Shown here: positions 1 through 8,225 of the stretch, piece by piece
Layout: the number at the start of each line of letters is the position of its first letter
Position numbering within the stretch: position 1 is the stretch's first letter
Source: a bacterium
Lineage (GTDB): Bacteria > Bacteroidota > Ignavibacteria > Kapaibacteriales > UBA7675
NCBI GenBank assembly: GCA_030430495.1
Contig: JAUIKM010000021.1
Location: 1-64,000 of the forward strand
Direction: 5' to 3'
Length of the DNA stretch: 64,000 bases
Position numbers and translations under genes: made by a program
Notes under the pieces: generated by a model
What the model saw: only the letters and a program-made list of their open reading frames with translations
Databases searched by the model: none
What the model was told of the DNA's origin: nothing

Positions 1-703
1 CACCGACGTGACCTTTCTTGTTTCCAGCGCCACCTCATTGAACCGCGAAGAAAACAGTCTGTTCTCTCAGGTGCATGAAGTCGCAACAGAAATTCCCAAT
101 GCCGCACTCGCTGCGCGCCTGCGGTACTATGGCATCGCCGAGCAGCGCGCCATTGAGTACGCCCAGTCGAAAACCGAAGCCGAACTCAGCGCCGCGATCA
201 AAATGTTCGAGAAGCGCTACGATCGCGGCGGTGTGGAGAACCCGGCGGGCCTGCTTATTTACTTTCTGGATAATGTTGTGATAAGTAACGCAGACAGACA
301 GGCGCCGGCGCTGTCGCAGTTCAAAACCAGCGCCGCTGCCAGTGACAGCCGGCAGGAGGAAGTTCTGCGGGAACTCGAACGACTGTTCCGCCGTCACTGC
401 GACAAGCTGATCAGCGAGCGTTGCGTCGACTCCGCTGTAGAGGAGATTGAAGACTTTATCAGTCAGTACGAAGGCAACAGCATTGTGCTTGATCAGTTTC
501 GCAATGCTGACGGTGAGTTTGACCATGAACTGATCTCACATCATCGTTTATTTCTGGCATACCTCTACTCCAGATACATAGATGAAGAGGCCGAGTTTTT
601 GCGCTTTGCCAGGACGCGTGGATTTATTGTTGCCAGAAAAGAAGATGGTTTTGTGATCGTCGGCGAGCAGCCTTCAGGTGATGATCTCTTCACTGAAGAA
701 TGA
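1..703 (+). CDS. Plasmid-type replication initiator, C-terminal part (5' end outside window)
   Basis: The frame is open to the left edge, so the gene probably begins upstream; the GTG at 8 is only the first start codon inside the window. The visible 231 residues are hydrophilic, with no membrane segment. A stretch around residues 38-90 (RLRYYGIAEQRAIEYA, then FEKRYDRGG and NPAGLLIYFLDN) resembles the end of plasmid replication initiators, where a helical segment precedes an N-P-A-G-x-L/Y-I motif. The next genes downstream are an AT-rich repeat region, parA and a small parA partner, the usual layout of a low-copy replicon. I infer a DNA-binding initiator. The family is recognised by pattern and context only; another DNA-binding function is possible. 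Confidence 0.5.
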   Translation, partial: TDVTFLVSSATSLNREENSLFSQVHEVATEIPNAALAARLRYYGIAEQRAIEYAQSKTEAELSAAIKMFEKRYDRGGVENPAGLLIYFLDNVVISNADRQAPALSQFKTSAAASDSRQEEVLRELERLFRRHCDKLISERCVDSAVEEIEDFISQYEGNSIVLDQFRNADGEFDHELISHHRLFLAYLYSRYIDEEAEFLRFARTRGFIVARKEDGFVIVGEQPSGDDLFTEE

Positions 704-765
704 GTGTGGCCTTGGATTTCCGGTCGCTTCGTCATGCTGTTGTCCATTTAAAAGTAAAAAAGTAG

Positions 766-1211
766 AAATGTAAATATGCGGTTATCCCTGTCAAATTGGC
801 TCGGGATGAAACCCTGCTTCGGCTAGGCGTAGTATTAACCAATTACCCGTTTTTATAGCGCGACTGAAAAAAAAGAATAAATAAAAAAATATAAATGCAG
901 GCAGACACTCCTGTTCCCTGCATCGTTTGTCCGGCGATGTTGCAGTCGTGCGTGACCGGCTATAGTGATCCAGTCTCAGCCGCCCCTCTGATCTTACTCT
1001 GTCTACGTTTGTTCTTGCCATACCGGCATTGCTGCAAAAATTGCGGTAAATAAAAACGTATAAATGCCAACATGCATAAATGTGGAACTATTCAATGATA
1101 ATTACTTTCCCGTCCGGTCCGCGGCAGGCCTGCTGTCCATGTGCCTTTGTTCTTTGTGGTCCAACCGGCATCCGCACAACAATGAATAATAATGTAAAAA
1201 TATAAAAATGG
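766..1211 (+). repeat. Iteron-like direct repeats (five degenerate copies)
   Basis: Similar short elements on the + strand occur at 766-781, 883-900, 1052-1070, 1071-1085 and 1191-1211. They share a run of A followed by TATAAATG or a close variant; the clearest are AAAATATAAATGCAG and AAACGTATAAATGCC. Two of them (1052 and 1071) are adjacent with a spacing of about 19-21 bp, close to two helical turns. The others are irregularly spaced, so these are candidate initiator-binding iterons rather than a textbook array. Confidence 0.35.
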
Positions 1212-1548
1212 TTGACTGTGCAGTTGTGCTGTTCATGTTTCAATGCGACGGGACGCTCCCCCAAACAGTCAATTTTGTGACGCGCAGGCTTGGATTATTT
1301 CGATGCCGGCAACCCATCACTGTCGTTCGCGAACAAATAAATGGCGATGCAATAATATGTCCACACATATATACTGGCGCGCAGGCGAACATAAAGACAT
1401 TTGTATGTTGCTATGTAAATGAATTTGTATCTCTCAAAATTTATTGTTCAATACTGCGGTGCAATTTTATGTCCATATGCATATTCATCAAAACGTATCA
1501 CTGTAAATACCGCCAAACATTTCTATATTTGTAGTAGCTAATGCTAAA

Positions 1549-1560
1549 ACGAATATTCGT
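1549..1560. promoter_or_regulatory. Perfect 12-bp palindrome ahead of parA, possible operator
   Basis: ACGAATATTCGT is a perfect palindrome ending 55 bp before the parA start codon. A second palindrome, ATATGCATAT, lies at 1475-1484. Small partner proteins of plasmid ParA often repress their own operon through short palindromes or repeats at this place. Function is inferred from position only. Confidence 0.3.
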
Positions 1561-1615
1561 ATCTACATTTATAATTTTAAATATTAATCCAACATCAGAG
1601 CGGCAAGAGGAAGGC

Positions 1616-2188
1616 ATGAAAATTCTGGTGTACAATTTCAAAGGCGGGGTGGGGAAGACCGCCTTTTCTCTGGCCTATGCGCTCGAGAAGGATTTTGGTG
1701 TCGTAACCAACGATACATACAGTCCGCTCGAAAAAGTGCTGCCGGAGGATCGTGTACTGAAGCTGAACAAATCGGCGTCCGTTCCCGACTTTCCCGCCGA
1801 TTACGACATCGTCTTCGACTTCGGCGGGTATATCGATCAGCGGGTCATCGAAGCGGCCAAAATGTCCGACTGGGTTGTCATCCCAACGGCGCCCGACTTC
1901 ATCGAACTGCAGGTAACGCTCGAAACGATCAAGGAAGTCGAACGCTACAACAAACGCATCGTGATTGTGGCCAACAAACTCGGCAAGGACGATCTGGAAC
2001 ACATCCAGGAAGTCATCGGCGCATTCTTTGATTATCCCGTCTTTCCGGTCAAAAACTCGCGTCTCTTCGGCAAGATATTCGAGGAGCGCAAGTCCATTTC
2101 GGCTATCGCCGGTGAAAACGGTCTGGCCCGTTATACCTACCGCGTCATCATCAAACAGTTCAACAAAATTCTCGAACACATCGGCTGA
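1616..2188 (+). CDS. parA: ParA-family partition ATPase (short form)
   Basis: This 190-residue protein is a deviant Walker ATPase. The Walker A motif KGGVGKT lies at residues 9-15 with the signature Lys near its start, and a hydrophobic strand ending in DFGGY takes the place of Walker B. There is no N-terminal helix-turn-helix, so it matches the small ParA class of plasmid partition systems that work with a small DNA-binding partner. The ATG at 1616 is preferred over an in-frame codon at 1541 because AAGAGGAAGG ends just before it and the motif sits at the usual distance from the N-terminus. The partner gene follows 38 bp downstream on the same strand. The protein should bind non-specific DNA in its ATP form and move replicon copies apart. 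Confidence 0.85.
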   Translation: MKILVYNFKGGVGKTAFSLAYALEKDFGVVTNDTYSPLEKVLPEDRVLKLNKSASVPDFPADYDIVFDFGGYIDQRVIEAAKMSDWVVIPTAPDFIELQVTLETIKEVERYNKRIVIVANKLGKDDLEHIQEVIGAFFDYPVFPVKNSRLFGKIFEERKSISAIAGENGLARYTYRVIIKQFNKILEHIG

Positions 2189-2226
2189 CGCCCGCAGTCG
2201 CAGCAGCTCAACAGGGGGAGGCTCTC

Positions 2227-2484
2227 ATGGCCAAAAAAATGGATCTGTCCAATTTCTCGCTCGACAAAAACACCCAGGTGCTCAAATCCGATAAAAAGGA
2301 CGTCGGGCGGCCGACATTCAAGGACGCCAACGTCGAATACACGACCATAACCGCGCACATTCCTGTTGCCACCAAAAAGAAACTGATGCTCGCTCTGGCG
2401 ACCACGTTCTACGATCGCTACAAAACCCAGGCGGAGCTCATTAACGACGCTTTGCTGGCTTTCATCGAAAACGAACGGGCCTGA
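2227..2484 (+). CDS. Small partner of ParA, probable ribbon-helix-helix DNA-binding protein
   Basis: An 85-residue basic protein with a strong ribosome-binding site (GGGGGAGG, ending 5 bp before the ATG). The first 40 residues are charged and probably flexible. The C-terminal half (TTITAHIPVATKKKLMLAL, then a second helix containing QAELINDALLAFIE) has the strand-helix-helix pattern of ribbon-helix-helix proteins such as ParG-like centromere-binding factors. Position directly after parA supports a role in binding the partition site and repressing the operon. A type II antitoxin-like role is less likely because no toxin gene is present. Confidence 0.65.
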   Translation: MAKKMDLSNFSLDKNTQVLKSDKKDVGRPTFKDANVEYTTITAHIPVATKKKLMLALATTFYDRYKTQAELINDALLAFIENERA

Positions 2485-2708
2485 TCGATCAACGACCGAC
2501 GTTATTTTGACATTGCGCCGGTGCACATTCCGCCTGAGATTTTCCGTCCGGGCGTGGGGATCGCATTTGTTTTGCTGTCGACATATTGCCGCTGTCTCTC
2601 CCTGCCTGATTTTTTTGTTTGGCCCGGGCTGCGCCCTCGCAGGTTGCAGTCCGGAGCCGCCGCCGTTTGCTGCAAGTCGTCACATTCACCGCCGCCGCCA
2701 AAAATCAC

Positions 2709-2737
2709 TTGCACGGCAATGATGGATGGCATATATT
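2709..2737 (+). promoter_or_regulatory. Predicted sigma-70-type promoter for the imuB-dnaE2 cassette
   Basis: TTGCAC at 2709-2714 and TATATT at 2732-2737 are separated by exactly 17 bp and lie 40 bp before the imuB start. I could not recognise a clear LexA box around it, so damage control of this promoter is not shown by the sequence. Confidence 0.45.
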
Positions 2738-2776
2738 CGCTTTTGAGATATTTGTTGAACCGTCCTGCGCCTGGTT

Positions 2777-3979
2777 GTGTCGAAACGTCCTCCTGCATGG
2801 GAAAACTCCCGCGATGTAGTCTGCCTGTGGTTTCCCGATTATCCCGCCTGGGTCTGGGCCGATCTGCGCGGCCATGAGCGCGAGATAGCAGTAAGCGAAA
2901 GCGGGGAAGTGATAGCTGTCAGCGCTGCTCTGCGTCGCCGTGGCCTGCAGCGCGGTGAAAAAACTGCACGTGCACGAAACCAGTTTCCCCAGGCCGAATT
3001 TGTGCTCCGTGAAATCTCTTTAGAGAAATCTATGTGGCGACGTCTGCTGCCGACGCTGAACGCCCTCAGCCCCAAACTGAGCGCCGAGCGGCCAGGGCTG
3101 GCGTTTATCGCCGCCGAATTGCCTGCGCAACTGGAGACATTTGTGCGCGAAGCGCACATCCACGCCGGCCGCGCGCCCTGGCGTACGACCGCCCTGTTTG
3201 CGGCGCTCACCGCCGTCCCCGGTGAAGTCCGGACTGTTGCGGCCGGTGGACTGGACGCCTTTCTTGACGCTTGTCCGCTGGACATTCTGCACGAGCTCGG
3301 CCCGGCATGCGCGGCCGCACCGGACGTCGACGCCGACATACTGGCAAAGCTGCCCTTGTTCGGATTCACGACGCTCGGCAGCGTGCGCCGCCTGAGTCGC
3401 CGCCACCTGCAGGCGCAGTTCGGCGCGGCCGGCGCGGCGCTGTTTGATCTGCTGGACTCCGCGCGCGCGGACAGTCTGCTGCCGGACTACCGGCCGCCGA
3501 CGGAAATCCGCCGTCGTCTGCGCCTGGAATTCGATGCCTGCGAGCCCTGCGAGCTGCTGCCGCAGGTGCGCCGCCTGCTGCTGCAGGCCGTTGCCGACCT
3601 GGGCGATCTGCGCTGCGGCCTGGTCACCCTGGAGCTGGAGCGCAGCGACGGCCGCGCGGCGACGGCCGCCAAACTGCTCAAGGAGCCGACGGGCGACGCG
3701 GATATTCTTCTGGGCGTGCTGCGCGCCCTGCTGCCCGGCCTGCTCGACGGGCAGGCCGTCGACGTTGTCGTGTTGCGCCTCGGCAGCCTCGCGAACGCCC
3801 GCTTTGTGCAGGAGCGCCTGCTGGACCGCCGCGTCCTGGTGGACGCCGTCGCCGCGCCGGTACTGCGGCGCTTTCCACACGGTCTTAAACAGGCCGAAAT
3901 TGAAAATCCCGACGCCTACCTGCCCGAGGACGGAGTGCGCCTGCGCCCGTGGCCGCTGGCCGTGCCGCCGCGGCGCTGA
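2777..3979 (+). CDS. imuB: ImuB-like Y-family DNA polymerase homologue
   Basis: A 400-residue member of the DinP/ImuB branch of Y-family polymerases. The N-terminus reads VVCLWFPDYPAWVWA, the variant found in ImuB proteins, where the acidic catalytic residues of true Y-family polymerases are missing. An Arg-rich little-finger-like region follows (IRRRLRLEFDACEPCELLPQ near residue 240). ImuB is known as the non-catalytic scaffold that links the beta clamp to DnaE2 in mutagenic translesion synthesis. It is followed by a DUF6504 gene and dnaE2, confirming the cassette. The usual first gene, imuA, is absent; parA-region genes lie upstream instead. The GTG start at 2777 is uncertain because no good ribosome-binding site precedes it. 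Confidence 0.85.
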   Translation: MSKRPPAWENSRDVVCLWFPDYPAWVWADLRGHEREIAVSESGEVIAVSAALRRRGLQRGEKTARARNQFPQAEFVLREISLEKSMWRRLLPTLNALSPKLSAERPGLAFIAAELPAQLETFVREAHIHAGRAPWRTTALFAALTAVPGEVRTVAAGGLDAFLDACPLDILHELGPACAAAPDVDADILAKLPLFGFTTLGSVRRLSRRHLQAQFGAAGAALFDLLDSARADSLLPDYRPPTEIRRRLRLEFDACEPCELLPQVRRLLLQAVADLGDLRCGLVTLELERSDGRAATAAKLLKEPTGDADILLGVLRALLPGLLDGQAVDVVVLRLGSLANARFVQERLLDRRVLVDAVAAPVLRRFPHGLKQAEIENPDAYLPEDGVRLRPWPLAVPPRR

Positions 3980-4017
3980 TCACATCAATCCGGTTCACCA
4001 ATAATCAGGAGTTCATT

Positions 4018-4251
4018 ATGCGAATGTATCTGGAACCGATCAGGGCGGAGGGCGACCCGCGCCGCCCGCGCCGTTTTGTCTGGCGCAAACACATCCTCGA
4101 CGTCCGCGAAATTCTTGAGCGCTGGATCTCCCAGACGCAGTGGTGGAATCAGGAAGAACGCCGCGTGTACATGCGCGTGCTGACGGGGGAGGGGATCGTG
4201 GAAGTTTACCGCAGCGGCGAGCGCTGGACGCTCTCGCGCATCATGGATTGA
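4018..4251 (+). CDS. DUF6504-like small protein of the imuB-dnaE2 cassette
   Basis: A 77-residue protein with many Trp and Arg residues (ILERWISQTQWWNQEERRVY) ending in a strand-rich segment (VEVYRSGERWTLSRIMD). This matches the small DUF6504 domain found next to, or fused to, ImuB in many bacteria; its molecular role is not established. The start is well supported by CAGGAG at 4006-4011. It begins 38 bp after imuB and stops 13 bp before the dnaE2 start, so all three genes are probably one transcript. Confidence 0.7.
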   Translation: MRMYLEPIRAEGDPRRPRRFVWRKHILDVREILERWISQTQWWNQEERRVYMRVLTGEGIVEVYRSGERWTLSRIMD

Positions 4252-4264
4252 GGGAGGGTGGACC

Positions 4265-7200
4265 GTGTTTGCCTGTCTTCACGCCCGCAGCTGGTTTTCC
4301 TTTCTGAACGGCGGTTCCTCGCCGGAGGCCCTGGCCGACCGCGCATCGCGCCTGGGCGTCAAGGCTCTGGCGCTGACCGACCGCAACGGCGTCTACGGCG
4401 CTGCTCGGCTGCACAAGGTCTGCACGCTGCTCGGCATCAAGCCCATCTACGGCGCCGAACTGACGCTGGACGACGGCACGCCGCTCGTGCTGCTGGCGCG
4501 CAGCAACGACGGCTATGCCAATCTCTGCCGCCTGCTGACCGAGGCGCACCAGCGCGACCGCCTTGATCCGCGCCTGTCGCTCGACGACCTGGGCGAGTAC
4601 ACCGCCGATCTCTTCTGTCTGACCGGCGCGCGTGGCAGCCGCCTGCGCAACCTGGTCGAAGAGCGCAAACTCAATGAAGCGCGCCGCCTGCTGCGCCGTC
4701 TGCGCACTATCTTCGGCGACAGCTTTTTTGTGGAGCTCTGTCACCACGCCCGCCGCGGCGACAGTATGGACAACGCCATTCTGTTCCGCCTGGCCGCCGA
4801 CGAAGACATCGCTCCCGTCGCCTCCGGCGATGTGCACTACGCCGCAGGCGAGGATTACATGCGCTATGACCTGCTGACCTGCATTCGCCTGGGGCTGACG
4901 GTTTTTGACGCACACCGCGAGCGCCCGGTCAATGCCGAGGCCTGCCTGCGCAGTCGCGAGGCCATGCGCTGCCTGATTCCCTATCCCGCCGCCTTTGACA
5001 ACGCCGCCCGCATCGCGGAGGCCTGTCAGGTCGAACTCTTTCCCGGTCATGTCGTGCCGCCGCATACGCGTCTGCCGGCCGGCGTCGATGATGGCGCGGC
5101 CTACCTGCGTTCGCTCTGCCGGGCGGCGCTGTCGCGTCTCTACCCGCACGAGAAGGCCCGCGCCCGCGCCGCCGCGCTGATGGAAAGGGAGCTGGCGGTG
5201 ATCATTGATCTGGAACTGGAGGAGTTTTTTCTGGTGGTGCGCGAGGTTATCGACGAGGCGCGCCGCCGTAACATCCGCTGCGCCGGGCGCGGCTCGGCCG
5301 CCAATTCCATTGTGGCCTACCTGCTGGGCATCACCGCCGTCGACCCCGTGCGCCACAGACTGCTCTTTGAGCGATTTCTGCACCGCGGCCGCAAAGGCAC
5401 GCCCGATATCGACGTCGATTTTGATTCCGACCGCCGCGATGAGGTCATTGCCTGGATGGAAGAGCGCTTCGGCATTGAACAGACCGCTATGACCGCCACG
5501 CTGATTACCTATCGCCTGCGCTCGGCGCTGCGCGACAGCGCCAAGACCCTGGGATATCCGCTGCCGTTGGTCGACCGCATGTGCAAGGCCGTGCCGCATG
5601 CCGGCGCCGGCCAGGTGCGCGTCTACCGCGACAACCTGGCGGAGGTCGCCGGCGAATCGCCCCTGCTCGAGACGTTGCTGGACATGGTCGAGCGCCTGGA
5701 AGGTTGTCCGCGCCACCTGGGGCTGCACTCCGGCGGCATGGTGCTCTCGCGCATCCCGCTCTATAAACTCACGCCCGTGCAGGTCTCGGCCAACGGCGTC
5801 AAGGTCGTGCAGTTCGACAAGGACGACGTCGAGGCCTTCGGCCTCGTCAAGTTCGACGTGCTCGGTCTGCGCATGCTGGCGACGATCGGCGAGGCGCTTG
5901 AAGTCATCGAGCGCAGTGAAGGCCGCGCCGCGCCGCTGGACGAGGCACCGCTGGACGAACCCAAAGTCTTCAACCTGATCCGCGCCGGCAAAACCATCGG
6001 CGTCTTCCAGATCGAGTCGCAGGGGCAGATGCACCTGCTCGCCCAGCACCAGCCCGAAGTGTTCGACGACCTGATCAGCGAGGTGGCGCTCTTCCGGCCC
6101 GGCCCGCTGCAGGGCGGCATGGTCAATCCCTTCGTGCGCCGTCGTCGCGGTATGGAACCGGTGCACTACGAACATCCCGATCTCGAACCCGTTCTGCGCG
6201 ATACCTACGGTGTGATCCTGTTCCAGGAACAGATTCTCGAGATCGCCCATCGTTTTGCCGGTATGAGCCTGGAGGAGGCCGACGACTTCCGCGCACTCAT
6301 GTCCAAATTTCGCGATCCGGGGGAGATGGAGCGCATGCGCGGTGCATTCGTCGGCGGCGCCGTGGCGCGCGGCGTGCCGCCCGCCACGGCCGACAGCGTG
6401 TTCGACAAGGTGTCGAAATTTGTCGGCTACGGCTTCTGCCGCAGCCACGCCGCCGCTTTTGCCAAAACGGTCTACCAGTCGGCCTGGCTGAAGGTATTTT
6501 ACCCGGCGGCTTACATGGCGGCTTTTATGCAGCACCGTCCCGGTTTTTATCCCTTGCTGACGCTGGAGGAGGAAGCGCGCCGTATGGGAGTGGCCATTCT
6601 TTTACCCTGTATCAACCGCAGCGGCGTGCGCTACGACATCGAGCGCGGCGCGTCCGACGAACCCTGGCGCATCCGCAAGCCGCTCAGCTCAATCAAACAC
6701 GTTTCCGACGAAGATGCGCGCGCCGTGGTGATGGAACGCCTGGCCGCGCCGTTCAGCTCGGTGGAAGACTTCATGCTGCGCGTGCGCCCGGCGCGCGATG
6801 TGGCCGAAGCGCTGGCGCGCGGCGGCGCCTTCGATGGTCTGGCCGGCGATGCGCGGCGGGCCCTCTGGCTGGTCGGCGTGCTGCTGCGGCGTCTGGCGCC
6901 CGAACAGGACGACACGCCGCGCCTGGCGCTGGAGACGCCGCTGGTTGCGCCGAGCGACGTCCCCGCGCTCGAACAGCTCAACAGCGGCGAACAGGTCGCC
7001 TGGGATTTTGCCACGCACGGCGCGGCGCGCGTCCACCCGATGACCCTGATCCGCCGCAGTCTGAACGACCTGGAGGTGCGGCCAATCGGCACGGCCTATC
7101 GCATGCGCTCGCGCAAACGCTTCCGCAGCGACCCCGATCCGCAGTTGCTCACCGCGGGTATCGTCATACTGCGCCAGCGGCCGCCCACCGCGCGCGGCGT

Positions 7201-7576
7201 CATGTTCGTTACGATCGAGGATGAAACCGGATTCATGCAGTGCGTCGTTCTGCCGGAGGTGCAGGAAATCCTGATGCGCACGATCACCGGTCCCGCGCTG
7301 ATCGTTCAGGGGCCGCTGCACATCATGGGCAACTGGCGCGGGCTGGTGGTCGAACAGGCCTGGCCGCTGCGTTCCGTTGCCGGCGGTTTCAGCGGGCATC
7401 CGTCCGCGTCCGGCGGGCAGGATCAGCACGTGCGCCAGGCCGAGTATTCCGAGCAGGAACTGCGCGCCCTCTCCAAAGCCATGCGCCGCGAGTACATGGT
7501 CGATTCCGATGGCCGCCTGGTGGTGCGCACAAGCGGGCCGCTGCAGCAGGACGCCGTCACACGCCGCACCAGCTGA
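4265..7576 (+). CDS. dnaE2: Error-prone DNA polymerase III alpha subunit DnaE2
   Basis: A 1103-residue C-family polymerase. The N-terminal PHP domain (about residues 1-200) begins with a variant of the usual HxHSxxS motif (LHARSWFSFLNG), and ALTDRNGVYGA follows. The catalytic palm has PDIDVDFD at about 380-387 and KFDVLGL near 530, the three acidic residues expected for an active polymerase. A helix-hairpin-helix region (YGFCRSHAAAFAKTVYQSAW) and an OB-fold (about 960-1040) complete the protein. It is shorter than replicative DnaE, as expected for DnaE2. With ImuB it carries out error-prone bypass of damaged DNA. GTG start at 4265, behind GAGGGAGG. A long antisense frame covers this gene but is a high-GC shadow. 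Confidence 0.93.
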   Translation: MFACLHARSWFSFLNGGSSPEALADRASRLGVKALALTDRNGVYGAARLHKVCTLLGIKPIYGAELTLDDGTPLVLLARSNDGYANLCRLLTEAHQRDRLDPRLSLDDLGEYTADLFCLTGARGSRLRNLVEERKLNEARRLLRRLRTIFGDSFFVELCHHARRGDSMDNAILFRLAADEDIAPVASGDVHYAAGEDYMRYDLLTCIRLGLTVFDAHRERPVNAEACLRSREAMRCLIPYPAAFDNAARIAEACQVELFPGHVVPPHTRLPAGVDDGAAYLRSLCRAALSRLYPHEKARARAAALMERELAVIIDLELEEFFLVVREVIDEARRRNIRCAGRGSAANSIVAYLLGITAVDPVRHRLLFERFLHRGRKGTPDIDVDFDSDRRDEVIAWMEERFGIEQTAMTATLITYRLRSALRDSAKTLGYPLPLVDRMCKAVPHAGAGQVRVYRDNLAEVAGESPLLETLLDMVERLEGCPRHLGLHSGGMVLSRIPLYKLTPVQVSANGVKVVQFDKDDVEAFGLVKFDVLGLRMLATIGEALEVIERSEGRAAPLDEAPLDEPKVFNLIRAGKTIGVFQIESQGQMHLLAQHQPEVFDDLISEVALFRPGPLQGGMVNPFVRRRRGMEPVHYEHPDLEPVLRDTYGVILFQEQILEIAHRFAGMSLEEADDFRALMSKFRDPGEMERMRGAFVGGAVARGVPPATADSVFDKVSKFVGYGFCRSHAAAFAKTVYQSAWLKVFYPAAYMAAFMQHRPGFYPLLTLEEEARRMGVAILLPCINRSGVRYDIERGASDEPWRIRKPLSSIKHVSDEDARAVVMERLAAPFSSVEDFMLRVRPARDVAEALARGGAFDGLAGDARRALWLVGVLLRRLAPEQDDTPRLALETPLVAPSDVPALEQLNSGEQVAWDFATHGAARVHPMTLIRRSLNDLEVRPIGTAYRMRSRKRFRSDPDPQLLTAGIVILRQRPPTARGVMFVTIEDETGFMQCVVLPEVQEILMRTITGPALIVQGPLHIMGNWRGLVVEQAWPLRSVAGGFSGHPSASGGQDQHVRQAEYSEQELRALSKAMRREYMVDSDGRLVVRTSGPLQQDAVTRRTS

Positions 7577-7769
7577 ACGCGGTGGATCGATCCATGACCG
7601 CTTTGAACCCCTTCACTTCGCTCGGGGCTCAGGCTCCATGATGCTTTTGTTTGTCGTGCAGTTTCAGGCCGCCGCGCCGGTGAATCAGCCGATGAATTAT
7701 TTGCGTAATTTGGGCGGCGCGTCAGGCGGATGTCCTCCGTGCGTCAAACCATTTCAGGCCCATCCATCG

Positions 7770-8225
7770 ATGAAAATACGCAAAGCCAGACAGGGGGACG
7801 TCGCAGCGATCGTCGCCATGCTGGCAGATGATCCGCTCGGTAAAACGCGTGAAAACTACCGCGATCCGCTGCCGGCCGTCTACAAACAGGCCTTTCGAGC
7901 TATCGACAGCAATCCCGATCACGAACTGATTGTCGTGGAAGCCGATAACGCTGAAGTCGTCGGTACTCTACAGCTCAGTTTTATTCAGTACCTGACCTAT
8001 CGCGGCGGGGTGCGCGCCCAGATAGAAGCCGTGCGCATTCGCAGCGACCGCCGCGGCGAGGGAGTCGGCGAACTGATGGTGCGGTATGCCGTTGCGCGCG
8101 CCCGTTCGCGCGGCGCGCACGTAGTGCAACTGACCACCGATAAACAGCGTCCGGACGCTCTGCGCTTCTATGAAAAACTCGGCTTTACCGCCACGCACGA
8201 GGGCATGAAACTGCATCTGGACTAA
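7770..8225 (+). CDS. GNAT-family N-acetyltransferase
   Basis: A 151-residue single-domain acetyltransferase. Beta strands surround the acetyl-CoA pyrophosphate loop RSDRRGEGVGEL (a variant of R-x-x-G-x-G/A), and the C-terminal part RFYEKLGF is the typical motif B end. The substrate cannot be told from sequence. The frame stays open upstream of ATG 7770, but the fold begins exactly there (MKIRKARQGDVAAIV), so upstream residues are not needed. The gene overlaps by 4 bp, tail to tail, with the DUF817 gene on the other strand. Confidence 0.85.
   Translation: MKIRKARQGDVAAIVAMLADDPLGKTRENYRDPLPAVYKQAFRAIDSNPDHELIVVEADNAEVVGTLQLSFIQYLTYRGGVRAQIEAVRIRSDRRGEGVGELMVRYAVARARSRGAHVVQLTTDKQRPDALRFYEKLGFTATHEGMKLHLD

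Larger units (their letters stand above)
704..1615. other. AT-rich non-coding region between rep and parA: candidate replication origin / partition site
   Basis: About 0.9 kb with no convincing gene. It is much richer in A and T than the flanking genes and holds several short repeats resembling AAAANTATAAATG, plus palindromes at 1475-1484 and 1549-1560. Origins with iterons and centromere-like partition sites normally lie between an initiator gene and parA, so I read this as the origin and/or parC-type site. No DnaA box was identified with confidence. Confidence 0.4.

Noticed and set aside
1208-1534. 108-codon + strand frame in the rep-parA gap
   Set aside because: No ribosome-binding site, no domain, and AT-rich repeat-containing DNA; more likely part of the origin region.
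3020-3880. 286-codon antisense frame over imuB
   Set aside because: Gln/Arg/Ala-rich shadow frame opposite a recognised gene.
4241-6535. 764-codon antisense frame over dnaE2
   Set aside because: Shadow frame produced by high-GC codon bias; dnaE2 motifs on the + strand are unmistakable.
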